Assembly (NCBI GenBank): GCA_004352715.1
Contig: SCFE01000117.1
Coordinates: forward strand, 890,281 to 954,280
Length of the DNA stretch: 64,000 nucleotides
From: Hofstenia miamia
Taxonomy: Eukaryota > Xenacoelomorpha > Acoela
Direction of reading: 5' to 3'
Shown: positions 50,901 through 55,407 of the stretch, in pieces
How the letters are laid out: every line of letters begins with the position of its first letter
Numbering within the stretch: position 1 is the stretch's first letter
The notes under the pieces: generated by a model
Database searches by the model: none
What the model saw: the letters and a program-made list of their open reading frames with translations, nothing else
What the model was told of the DNA's origin: nothing
Made by a program: the position numbers and the translations under genes

Positions 50901-53726
50901 TACAACTATATCTCCCATAATTGACAAAAAGCAACAAGCTTTTAACCAAAACGATACTCACAAACTACGTCATTTCACAGCAAAACTATCTGATGCCATC
51001 ATAAAGGCCAAGAAGGGTTGTCTTCAGTCCTATTCAGGAGCTCACCAATCCTGGGCACTATAATTCCTTCACTAAAGGATGCAATAAGTCAAATATTGGC
51101 AATATCCTAGCGAAATACACCTCAATTAAAACCGCACTCAATGATATAGCTGCAAAATTCCAAGTCTCCATGGTTCATGGTGACAGCATTCTGTCTTCTC
51201 ATCCTGGTGTCTCTGCAAATAGCTTCGCTGAGACTAGCCCGTTCGCAGTGCTAAAGTACCTCGATGGCCTCAAAAACGCTGGTACTGGGGCGGATGGTAT
51301 TCCAAACAAAATTTACAAGAGCGCCTCTCACTTACTTGCTGAACCTTTGTCTAATATCATTAATACTTCTTTCCGCCTGAGTTGTGTTCCGAGAAATTTC
51401 AAGATTGCTAATGTCATTCCTTTGCCAAAAGTGAGCACGCCTGACATAGGTGATCTTCGTCCAATATCTCTTTTATCAATTCCCTCGAAGTGTCTCGAAT
51501 TCATGGCTCTACATAATCTTAAACCACATATCGTTCCGCTGATTGATAATGCACAACAAGTTTATTTGAAGGGAAGGTCTACATGTACAGCTATGATTCG
51601 GCTCGTTGACGAAATTACTCGAATTCTGGATGCATGAGATGACGTACTGCTACAGGCTTTCGATCTAAGCAAGGCCTTTGACACTGTCCCTCACAACCGA
51701 CTTTTATTGAAGCTTTCTAATAGCGGCATTCCAATTTCCTTTGTGAACTGGCTATCTGACTACCTTACTAACCGGAGCTTCCGTGTATCACATTCCGGTG
51801 TTTTAGCGATTTCTTTCCTGTCGTGAGTTGAGTTCCGCAAGGATCCTTGATCGGGTCTCTGCTCTTTATTTTCTACATCTCTTATTTTTCAGGTATTCCT
51901 GGTCTGCTGATCAAATTCGCGGACGATATGACATCAATATTCAAAAAACGCCTTCATCAATACAGATGCGATCCTACTTGATAAGTATTGTTCTATCAAC
52001 TCTCTCTTGCTGAATAAGAAGAAGTCTGTCCAAATGATCATCTCCACACACAAGACCAATAGAGTCGACATCCCCGTTGTTGATAATGCCAAAATACTGA
52101 GCATCATAATTGCCTCTAATCTTAACTGGCATTACCACTTTGATACAGTCATGAAAAGAGCAGCGCAAAGGTTTACGATCCTTAGGCAGTTGAAGCCTGT
52201 CTGTAATGCAGACGCCCTTCGTAACATTTTTAACTGCACTGTAGTTTCGCTCTTTGATTACTGTGTTCCGTTGTTCGTAGGTCTTGGCGACACGCTTAAT
52301 GTCAAGGTTCAATTTTTTCATGTTGTCATAAGATTATCACTGGCAGTGAAATCAACGCTCTAAACTACATGGCTAGAAGACAGGAATTGGCCGTCAGACT
52401 TTTCACCAAGTCATCACTCAACTCACACTGTCTCAAAGTGGAATTCTATCGTCTGTCATTGCGAAAGTCTCATTTTTCCCTTTTATGACTCTTTTAATTA
52501 CTAAAAATTCTTAGTTTTATTACGTGTTTAAGTTTTATTTTTGGTTTTATGTGCGCATGGTTCGTATCATTCTTCTATGTATTTGCATTTTTTTTACTAC
52601 AAGTGAAAATATACGTGTTTCTTCTTCTATAGTTGTTGAATATGCTATAGTAAGTTACAAATATTTAAATTTTTTAAAGTGTATTCATCATTTTCTATCA
52701 CATATCTAAGCTAAAAGGAGTAAAACATCCAACATTTCTATAATTTCAAAATCAGTTAGATTGAAAATGCTGAATATCTGTTTATTGATTGCTTCAACAT
52801 ACTAGGGTAGGCTACTCAAGCATCAATATAAACTGGTTATCAGTATCTAAGCTTACAACTAAAACAGACAATGGTAAAATCTGAAGCAGCTAAACTTAGT
52901 ATATTTTGGCTAAAGTAGTTTCTTTTTAATGAAGATACAGTTTTCAAATGAAGATACGCAAGTTTTTGAAGGCCATTAACAAGGTAGGCTATGCGATTAA
53001 GAATGAATGTTTGTAATTAAGAATGCACACGTTAATGAATATTCGCAGTGATAAAATCCCAAACATTAAAGTCGTCACAGTTACTAAGCATTTTGTTAAA
53101 AAACATTGGAGGCAATAATAAATATTTTATTAAAAATCTAATGAAATATAATTTAAGCTGGGGAAAAATTGTCCGATTTCCAGATGGTTGATTAAATCAG
53201 AGGAGTAGCCGGCCCATTTTAATGTGCTGAAGAGACAAAAAAAATATATAATTTAGTTGCAATATTCTAAATAGCTAAATTAGTATTCTCTCTGAGGGAA
53301 GAGCGATCTGATTTAAATCTCGGGGAGCATGGACCCAGAAATTGAATTAAATTTAATTGAAATAAATTAAAAAATATACATCAATGTCGAAAGTGATAAA
53401 CTTCATTAAACTTTCATAAGTAAACAAAATTATTCTAAAATTTAAATTGAAGCTGGAAAAAACATATGATGATCTTGGTTGCTATCAATTGCTTGTAACC
53501 TTTTAAAAAATACAAGTCAATAACACAATATCATTTTAGTAAATTTCATTAAAGCCTCAATAAATTAAACTGATGAAACACAAATGTGTATTATAATTAT
53601 ATATATGTTAATAAAAAACAAACTCACATTATTTGTGGTATTAACTGACATTCCATTTTGTAAAAGTTCCTCTACACGAGCTTGATCACCGTGTTTCGCA
53701 GCACGAAGAAGCACATTGCTGTACTC
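567..53726 (-). CDS. Ankyrin (membrane-spectrin adaptor), partial, 26 exons
   Basis: Spliced gene reconstructed from both sequence homology and splice signals; exons are listed separately below. The 1379 visible codons comprise 24 ankyrin repeats (residues about 1-792), an acidic linker (793-924), ZU5 domain 1 (925 to about 1060), ZU5 domain 2 (about 1060-1235) and UPA (1236-1379). Ankyrins are cytoplasmic adaptors: repeats bind ion channels, exchangers and adhesion proteins, ZU5-UPA binds beta-spectrin. All exon junctions keep phase and every exon has AG/GT borders, so the gene looks functional. It is clearly diverged from vertebrate ankyrins, but the repeat count and domain order match the canonical family. 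The first exon (start codon and about 10 residues) and the death-domain half lie outside. The gene symbol is left empty because the paralogue cannot be decided. Confidence 0.95.
909..1070 (-). CDS. Ankyrin exon 25: UPA domain, first half
   Basis: 54 codons, phase 0. [20 protein letters not shown], then [20 protein letters not shown] and ARSRDVE, all diagnostic of the UPA domain. Donor GAG|GTAAAA. Confidence 0.96.
1383..1715 (-). CDS. Ankyrin exon 24: rest of ZU5 domain 2
   Basis: 111 codons, phase 0, the longest exon. [20 protein letters not shown] is almost invariant in ankyrins; then EWSDITGNT and SARFWLVD. The variable loop after [12 protein letters not shown] is shorter than in vertebrates. 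Donor GAG|GTTTAT. Confidence 0.96.
2257..2468 (-). CDS. Ankyrin exon 23: start of ZU5 domain 2
   Basis: 212 bases. [20 protein letters not shown] then IGPDGGRL and [12 protein letters not shown], the conserved IGPEGG and FPEGAL motifs of the second ZU5 domain. Donor CAG|GTATTA. Confidence 0.95.
2941..3101 (-). CDS. Ankyrin exon 22: ZU5 domain 1, second part
   Basis: 161 bases. [20 protein letters not shown] then [10 protein letters not shown], matching the PVIVEIPHFAS and RSENGxxWKEH core of ZU5. The donor used is GTTAGT; the neighbouring GTAATC four bases further would add an in-frame stop. Confidence 0.94.
3335..3559 (-). CDS. Ankyrin exon 21: ZU5 domain 1, first part
   Basis: 225 bases. 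[20 protein letters not shown] then [17 protein letters not shown]; very close to the ZU5 N-terminus of ankyrins. The spectrin-binding DAR motif reads DAK here, a conservative change. Phase 2 on both sides. Confidence 0.96.
3789..3955 (-). CDS. Ankyrin exon 20: linker up to ZU5
   Basis: 55 codons plus 2 bases. Ser/Thr-rich start ([14 protein letters not shown]), ends SAQAG, the same residues that precede the ZU5 domain in other ankyrins. The donor GG|GTTTGT is weak but is the only one that keeps the frame; reading through would stop about 15 codons later. Confidence 0.85.
4796..4944 (-). CDS. Ankyrin exon 19: linker
   Basis: 149 bases (2 + 49 codons). Acidic start, then [16 protein letters not shown], recognisable against the conserved 'YLGPxDLKELGDDS' linker motif, then [12 protein letters not shown]. 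Ends in phase 0 before a strong GTATGT donor, which fits the phase-0 start of exon 20. The 3' limit rests on that donor. Confidence 0.83.
4989..5070 (-). CDS. Ankyrin exon 18: linker
   Basis: 27 codons plus 1 base. [20 protein letters not shown] then an acidic run ending EPEEE. It is placed by phase and by the ETMNEVLD-like context that follows the repeat array in other ankyrins. Donor AAG|GTAATC. Confidence 0.85.
5343..5444 (-). CDS. Ankyrin exon 17: ANK repeat 24
   Basis: 34 codons, phase 0. [20 protein letters not shown] carries the AIAKRL motif that caps the array in animal ankyrins. Ends DHFTP before donor GTAAGTGT. Confidence 0.95.
6066..6226 (-). CDS. Ankyrin exon 16: end of repeat 22, repeat 23
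   Basis: 161 bases (2 + 53 codons), joined by a split Asn codon. [20 protein letters not shown] then [20 protein letters not shown], equivalent to NGYTPLHQAAQQGH. Donor AAT|GTAAGA. Confidence 0.95.
6584..6722 (-). CDS. Ankyrin exon 15: ANK repeat 21 and start of 22
   Basis: 46 codons plus 1 base. [21 protein letters not shown] then [12 protein letters not shown], cut inside repeat 22 with donor ATA|GTAAGT (phase 1). AAQED is the typical repeat 21 signature. Confidence 0.94.
8279..8476 (-). CDS. Ankyrin exon 14: ANK repeats 19 and 20
   Basis: 66 codons, phase 0. [21 protein letters not shown] then [20 protein letters not shown]. The second repeat has API in place of the usual TPL. Donor CCA|GTAGGT. 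Confidence 0.95.
8706..8903 (-). CDS. Ankyrin exon 13: ANK repeats 17 and 18
   Basis: 66 codons, phase 0. [21 protein letters not shown] then [21 protein letters not shown]. Both match the KKGFTPLHVAAKYG and [22 protein letters not shown] repeats. Confidence 0.96.
9068..9291 (-). CDS. Ankyrin exon 12: ANK repeats 15 and 16
   Basis: 224 bases (2 + 74 codons). A split Gly codon joins it to exon 11. [20 protein letters not shown] corresponds to the family's [21 protein letters not shown] repeat, and [20 protein letters not shown] to the next. Donor AAT|GTAATT. Confidence 0.95.
10266..10389 (-). CDS. Ankyrin exon 11: end of repeat 13, most of 14
   Basis: 41 codons plus 1 base, starting phase 0 with [16 protein letters not shown] and ending LLKEG in phase 1. 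Contains [20 protein letters not shown], with Arg in place of the usual Thr-Pro of the repeat core. Confidence 0.92.
11257..11403 (-). CDS. Ankyrin exon 10: ANK repeat 12 and start of 13
   Basis: 49 codons, phase 0. [20 protein letters not shown] then [16 protein letters not shown], equivalent to NGFTPLHIACKKN and [14 protein letters not shown]. The intron interrupts repeat 13 after GHKD. Confidence 0.94.
11942..12139 (-). CDS. Ankyrin exon 9: ANK repeats 10 and 11
   Basis: 66 codons, phase 0. [20 protein letters not shown] then [20 protein letters not shown]. The AAQGDH and AHC signatures are those of repeats 10-11. Donor GTG|GTGAGT. Confidence 0.96.
12140..14810. other. Ankyrin intron, 2.7 kb
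   Basis: AT-rich intron. A short GC-richer patch near 13070-13130 stands out in composition and could be an old repeat fragment, but nothing could be identified. Confidence 0.5.
14811..14912 (-). CDS. Ankyrin exon 8: ANK repeat 9
   Basis: 34 codons, phase 0, [19 protein letters not shown]..., matching the conserved [14 protein letters not shown] repeat. Donor AAG|GTAAGT. Confidence 0.95.
16050..16539. mobile_element. hAT-type MITE, 490 bp
   Basis: The left end TAGAGATGTGTGCGG and the reverse complement of the right end TAGAAATGAGCGCGG form imperfect terminal inverted repeats. The flanks are CTTCATAG (16042-16049) and CTTCAGAG (16540-16547), an 8-bp target duplication with one mismatch, the size made by hAT transposases. 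Inside, GGTGGTTAGCGGT occurs near both ends in the same orientation, a typical subterminal motif. There is no coding capacity, so it is a non-autonomous copy, in the intron between ankyrin exons 7 and 8. Confidence 0.75.
17361..17459 (-). CDS. Ankyrin exon 7: ANK repeat 8
   Basis: 33 codons, phase 0, [21 protein letters not shown]..., matching the family's [14 protein letters not shown] repeat. Donor AGA|GTAAGT. Confidence 0.94.
19235..20420. mobile_element. hAT-like non-autonomous element carrying a nested MITE
   Basis: Left end CAGGGCTGCCAAAAAATTAAT; the right end, reverse-complemented, reads TCGGGCTACTCAAAAATTAA, an imperfect inverted repeat. The flanks CCTACAAG and TCTACAAA share six of eight bases, a plausible eroded 8-bp duplication. 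Without the nested element it is about 650 bp, AT-rich with repeated ATTAATGG words and no gene. The family (hAT) is inferred from terminal sequence and duplication size. Confidence 0.6.
19430..19960. mobile_element. Pogo/Tc1-mariner-type MITE, 531 bp
   Basis: Nearly perfect inverted repeats of about 25 bases start with GTATTTACCCGTGTATAAGC and are flanked by TA on both sides (19428-19429 and 19961-19962), the target preferred by Tc1/mariner-superfamily transposases. A second word, GGGGTGCGGCTTATCTAC, occurs as a direct repeat near both ends (about 19489 and 19914). There is no coding sequence. It lies inside the hAT-like element and is therefore the younger insertion. Confidence 0.75.
22893..22994 (-). 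CDS. Ankyrin exon 6: ANK repeat 7
   Basis: 34 codons, phase 0, [21 protein letters not shown]... with donor AAA|GTAGGT. One residue longer than a standard repeat. Confidence 0.94.
24183..24368 (-). CDS. Ankyrin exon 5: ANK repeats 5 and 6
   Basis: 62 codons, phase 0. Contains [18 protein letters not shown] followed by a shortened second repeat with [13 protein letters not shown], equivalent to the conserved KVRLPALHIAARKDD segment. The His of the usual PALHIA core is Leu here. Donor AAG|GTAATG. Confidence 0.95.
24369..28946. other. Ankyrin intron, 4.6 kb
   Basis: AT-rich intron with only the hAT MITE end at 28041-28099 recognised. No exon-like or RNA-like segment was found. Confidence 0.5.
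28041..28099. repeat. One end of a hAT MITE related to the copy at 40058
   Basis: Reverse-complemented, this stretch starts TAGTAGCGGATCTAGG and runs into TCTGCAGCCCCCC. This parallels the start of the element at 40058 (CAGTGGCGGATTTACG then CTGCAGCACCCC). No partner end was found on the left, so it is a truncated or strongly decayed copy. Confidence 0.4.
28947..29045 (-). CDS. Ankyrin exon 4: ANK repeat 4
   Basis: 33 codons, phase 0, [20 protein letters not shown]... The unusual TPLYMA(S/A)QEN core is the hallmark of repeat 4 in animal ankyrins, which fixes the register of the whole array. Confidence 0.95.
29624..29722 (-). CDS. Ankyrin exon 3: ANK repeat 3
   Basis: 33 codons, phase 0, [20 protein letters not shown]... 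with donor GAG|GTTAGT. Continues directly from exon 2. Confidence 0.94.
29951..30049 (-). CDS. Ankyrin exon 2: ANK repeat 2
   Basis: 33 codons, phase 0, begins [14 protein letters not shown] and ends VDAKSR before a GTTTGT donor. The TALHLA core and spacing fit repeat 2 of ankyrins. Confidence 0.93.
32396..35170 (-). mobile_element. DNA transposon, complete copy, 2.8 kb
   Basis: Bounded by inverted ends: ACACTGGAAAACA on the left and, reverse-complemented, ACACTGGACAACA on the right. It encloses one minus-strand gene (32844-34559) and a noncoding part of about 600 bases upstream of it. The same right end recurs at 39507-39513, after which the two copies diverge, supporting the boundary. No clear target duplication was found; flanks read GAATT and AATCA. 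Confidence 0.65.
32844..34559 (-). CDS. Transposase-like protein of an arthropod/cnidarian repeat family
   Basis: 571 residues from the methionine of [13 protein letters not shown]; an upstream in-frame ATG at 34634 is preceded by AT-rich, non-conserved-looking sequence. Residues 10-75 carry two CxxC pairs (FCYICG and VCQNCE), a likely zinc-binding DNA-binding module. An acidic linker follows (DEEGDD, HQEDSQ). The C-terminal half looks like an RNase H fold: [10 protein letters not shown] with an Asp at the end of a strand, [17 protein letters not shown] with a second Asp, a knuckle [15 protein letters not shown], then [11 protein letters not shown] with a Glu. I recall many uncharacterised multicopy proteins of this kind in arthropods and Hydra. 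The DDE assignment is inference; no named superfamily is claimed. The frame is fully open. Confidence 0.7.
   Translation of the reverse strand: MATRRHACYDKSNTFCYICGCYAFERQRRNISTFVKRAYKAYFGLTIGDQDKRWAPHIVCQNCEENLRHWSKGNRNGLAFGIPMTWREPMDHTTDCYFCLVNVKGVAMKTKHRIKYPNIPSAIRPIPHSDELPVPVFEGFVQPSSDEEGDDVHVHQEDSQDPTYEPEGSSIPQKFCQAELNDLVRDLGLSKTAAELLASRLNEKNQSTYGTKITYFRNREKDFLPYFTEENNFVFCHDVPGLFRQLGMPAYDPNQWRLFLDSSKRSLKCVLLHNGNHFSSVPIGHSVHLKERHNDIKTVIELIKYHDHNWIICVDLKMVNFLLGQQAGFTKYPCFLCMWDSRARDQHWNQIIWPVRETLQRGMPNIVNDPIVCRDRIIFPPLHIKLGLMKQFVKALSSESECFHHICRVLPGLSFEKIKAGVFDGPQIRLLMRDSVFPAKMNVLERNAWTSFVTVVENFLGNRKADNYELLVADMLSTFRNLGCKMSVKLHYLYSHLDKFPDSLGAVSDEQGERFHQDLKVMEERYQGRWDKHMMADYCWSIHRQSLETPHKRKSYKRKFLPSLPETNLRS
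35487..35705 (-). pseudogene. Fragment of the same transposon gene, copy 2
   Basis: About 219 bases almost identical to the 5' end of the transposase-like gene (start codon region, first CxxC motif), with ERQRR changed to DCQRR. Both edges are a single N, so this may be an assembly insertion rather than a genuine copy. Confidence 0.7.
35707..36080 (-). pseudogene. Tc1/mariner-type transposase relic
   Basis: On the minus strand, short segments in alternating frames read FQQDGA, then [14 protein letters not shown], the spacing and wording of the C-terminal catalytic region of mariner-like transposases (FQQDGAPPH and [10 protein letters not shown]). Frameshifts and stops break it. It runs towards a (TA)n run and the N gap at 36183. 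Confidence 0.5.
36159..36182. repeat. (TA)n microsatellite at gap edge
   Basis: Twelve TA units directly followed by the 849-base N gap, so the gap probably reflects this run. Confidence 0.9.
36183..37031. other. Assembly gap (849 N)
   Basis: Unknown sequence; open frames that run through it are meaningless. Confidence 0.99.
37608..38607. other. Assembly gap (1000 N)
   Basis: Exactly 1000 Ns. It truncates transposon copy 3, whose 3' part is missing or inside. Confidence 0.99.
38608..39513 (-). mobile_element. Transposon copy 3, 5' part
   Basis: Nearly identical to 34277-35170 of the complete copy: first 110 codons of the transposase-like gene (start at 38890) and its upstream region, ending at the same CCAGTGT terminus. 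Differences include a 10-base segment (gagacatcgt) near 39231 missing from the complete copy. The remainder falls in the gap to the left. Confidence 0.75.
40058..40373. mobile_element. hAT-type MITE, 316 bp
   Basis: Ends CAGTGGCGGATTTACG and, reverse-complemented, CAGAGGCGGATCTAGA, the common hAT terminal type. Flanks TGTGTTGC (40050-40057) and TATGTTGC (40374-40381) form an 8-bp target duplication with one mismatch. No coding capacity. Confidence 0.78.
41069..41096. repeat. (TA)n microsatellite
   Basis: Uninterrupted TA run of about 28 bases. Confidence 0.9.
41654..41915. other. Assembly gap (262 N)
   Basis: Followed directly by a (TA)n run at 41917-41952. Confidence 0.99.
41917..41952. 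repeat. (TA)n microsatellite at gap edge
   Basis: About 36 bases of TA repeats bordering the gap on its right side. Confidence 0.9.
42807..42889 (+). repeat. Three imperfect copies of a GACAGAGCGCC unit
   Basis: Units begin at 42807, 42835 and 42868; each reads GACAGAGCGCC followed by a CATATAAATG-like tail. Located just upstream of the decayed LINE, possibly part of its 5' region. Confidence 0.6.
42890..43874 (+). pseudogene. Decayed non-LTR retrotransposon reverse transcriptase
   Basis: Pieces in two or three frames read [16 protein letters not shown] (pre-catalytic), [12 protein letters not shown] and LLYVDDTDF (the catalytic YADDT-type box), then [18 protein letters not shown] and [12 protein letters not shown], the usual thumb motifs of LINE reverse transcriptases. 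The stretch between the first two is missing, so an internal deletion is likely. The last frame (43223-43874) stays open for 217 codons to the N gap. CR1/L2/Jockey-like; the exact clade is uncertain. Confidence 0.75.
43875..44235. other. Assembly gap (361 N)
   Basis: Separates the LINE remnant from the inverted-repeat element that begins at 44242. Confidence 0.99.
44242..45430. mobile_element. Non-autonomous inverted-repeat element with iterated terminal motif, 1.19 kb
   Basis: The first bases CATATATATTGGTGCTTTGT match the reverse complement of the last (CATATATATTGGTGATTTGT) at 22 of 23 positions. The motif GGTG-N-TTTGTAAC or a close variant recurs near 44252, 44281, 44299, 45156, 45185, 45344 and 45375, clustered at the two ends. 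No gene inside; AT-rich core. The superfamily and target duplication cannot be settled because the left flank is the N gap. Confidence 0.55.
45422..45448. repeat. (TA)n microsatellite
   Basis: TA-rich run at the right end of the inverted-repeat element. Confidence 0.8.
46517..46718 (+). other. Candidate plus-strand exon, unknown protein
   Basis: Open for 67 codons after an in-frame TGA, from an AG at 46515-46516 to a CAG|GTACAA donor. Reads [20 protein letters not shown] and later [16 protein letters not shown], which has protein-like composition rather than AT-rich noise. No family recognised. It could be part of a small gene nested in the ankyrin intron or of an unknown mobile element. Confidence 0.3.
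47175..47340 (+). other. Candidate terminal plus-strand exon, unknown protein
   Basis: Follows a strong acceptor (TCTTTTTTCAG). From ATG at 47179 it reads [20 protein letters not shown], then [16 protein letters not shown] and a TAA stop at 47338. No family recognised. Its phase (2) does not fit the phase-1 end of the candidate exon at 46517, so the two may not be joined directly. Confidence 0.33.
49893..52490 (+). pseudogene. Decayed CR1/L2-type LINE, near full length of ORF2
   Basis: In order on the plus strand: an ORF1-type C-terminus (49940-50107, [13 protein letters not shown], then [11 protein letters not shown]); an apurinic endonuclease domain (50224-50820, with [16 protein letters not shown] and [11 protein letters not shown]); then reverse transcriptase (51170-52340). 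The latter has [52 protein letters not shown] with the first catalytic Asp, FADDMT near 51916 with the catalytic pair, and NLNWHYHFD. Stops and frameshifts occur throughout, so it is inactive. It is plus-strand, opposite to the host gene. Confidence 0.85.
53628..53726 (-). CDS. Ankyrin exon 1 of window: ANK repeat 1
   Basis: 33 codons, phase 0 at both ends, acceptor TTTTTTAG and donor AAT|GTGAGT. Reads [14 protein letters not shown]...[10 protein letters not shown], matching the family's first repeat (a 'FLRAARSGNL' type start). It lies 23.6 kb upstream of the next exon and is the only coding exon found beyond that intron. The initiator exon must lie further right. Confidence 0.88.
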
Positions 53727-54599
53727 CTAAAAAATATTAGATTGCAAAATTCACCAAAACTAACCTCTTTGCTAGGAGAGCTATTCATAAGTGGTAATAA
53801 AGTACAATGGCGTCTAAAACCAAGAAACCAAATCAAAAACACCGTAAAAATATAAAATGAAAGCCATAAAGTGAAAAATAACTGAATTAACTATAAAATA
53901 AAATAAATTTTGAAGTTGTATTTAAACATTTGTAAAAATAGCAATCAGAATAAAATTTTCAATTTGAAAATTGGGCATAGTTTTGTCCCATTGTTACGAT
54001 TTTGAATAAAATCTCAATTAACTTTCTGACACACCCTTTTAAATATAATTATTTTTGTAACCTGAGAAAGAAGCAAAGCATACATAACTTAAAATTTCTG
54101 CAAATTTTAAATAATAACAATAAAATTCCTTAAATTAACAACTGAGGTGCACATTTAAATAATACAATTTTATGTATCCAGGGTTATCAAGAACTCTGAA
54201 TTTGAAAATTGAAACTCAAATGAATAGGGGATTTTCACTAAATTTTGAAATATATTTAAAAAATCTTAATTTTTAGGTTGATCATAGAATTGGTTAAGTA
54301 TTTCCTAAATTTTTCAGTCTTCCAATTCTCAATAAAACCTATTACTAGAAATGGTAAGGAATTTTGTGAGTATTGTTAGTATACAAGTAATTAGAAATTT
54401 GAAAAATCAGCTAGTCAAATTATACAGAATTTCATTAATGAACACACAAAAATAAATTTTCACTTTCTTTATCAGCATTTAAAGGTTTGATTTCTTTTAA
54501 ATATACATCTTACAGAGTAACAATCCCAAAAATTTTAGACTTTATGAAAAACATGGAAAATTTGATTGGAGAAAAATTATATATATATATATATATATA
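53727..54599. other. Ankyrin intron upstream of the first visible exon
   Basis: AT-rich sequence between the repeat-1 exon and the retrotransposon copies; ends with a (TA)n run at 54579-54599. No initiator exon identified. Confidence 0.5.
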
Positions 54600-54880
54600 T
54601 GTTCTTAGACAGTTAAATGCTGCAATTGCAGTGCTGCTGCACACCAGGAAGGTTGTCAAAATGTAAAATTGAAAGAGAGTTAGAGATCTAAAGTAAGTCC
54701 CACACATAGAAAGTGTAAATTTGTGTTCATATTGTAGAGTTGCTTGGGGACTTTTTCGATTTTATTCTTTATGAATTATTTTGAATTTATACGTCACCAA
54801 GACACAGCATTTATTTCGATCTCAGGTTGCTAAGCAGAGTCAAATAGTTTTCTAGTATATTTACAGCCCACGATTCTACA
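54600..54880 (+). repeat. Shortened LTR of a Ty3/gypsy element, copy 1
   Basis: Begins TGTTCTTAGACAG and ends TTCTACA at the same primer-binding sequence as the longer LTR. The first 233 bases equal 55408-55640 exactly by eye. About 1.1 kb present in the other LTR is missing after position 54832. Preceded by a (TA)n run. Confidence 0.65.
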
Positions 54881-55389
54881 TGGCGACCATGACAGGACGC
54901 TGACGTGATAACCAAATATTCTCTGTTGTCTCTTTTGATGGTTTGGATTTGGTTTTGCTTTAGCTTTGGTTCTTGTCCGCTGGGATAGTTGTTTCCCCTG
55001 ACGGCAATTGGATTTCAGTGCAAATATACCAATTGATGTATACTGATCCTTTTTCTCTCCATTGGAAGAGGAATGACAATTTTTTAAGTGTTCTGCTTTA
55101 TGTATGTTTTTACTCTTCAAATTTCTGGTTTGTCTCAGTGCTTGACATGTTGGATTTTTGGATTTATTACCAAGTGCCGCCTTATTGTATCCCATATTTG
55201 GGTTTGTATCCTGTGATTTTTATGAGCTGTGTGTTTCTTCTGTGGTTGGGAAGTGCTCCCAACTGTCAGTTATCATAGTTATTATTTCTTGTTATTTACT
55301 TTGAAGTTAATAGATTCAAATCGTACAGTTACTTACTCTCCTACTTTTGGGACTCCTCTGGAATGGAGTGTCCCCTGTGCAAATGTTGG
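54881..55389 (+). repeat. Leader fragment of the Ty3/gypsy element, copy 1
   Basis: Starts with the primer-binding sequence TGGCGACCATGACAGGAC and matches 56795-57303 without indels (14 mismatches over the whole repeated 54834-55389 block). Ends abruptly at AAATGTTGG before a (TA)n run and the next LTR. Confidence 0.7.
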
Positions 55390-55407
55390 TATATATATAT
55401 ATATATA

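Larger units (their letters stand above)
30050..53627. other. Ankyrin 23.6-kb intron, transposon cluster
   Basis: Separates the first visible repeat exon from exon 2. The recognised elements are listed separately. Stretches where I see nothing identifiable: 30050-32395, 35171-35485, 37032-37607, 39514-40057, 40374-42806, 45431-46516, 47341-49892 and 52490-53627. Confidence 0.7.
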
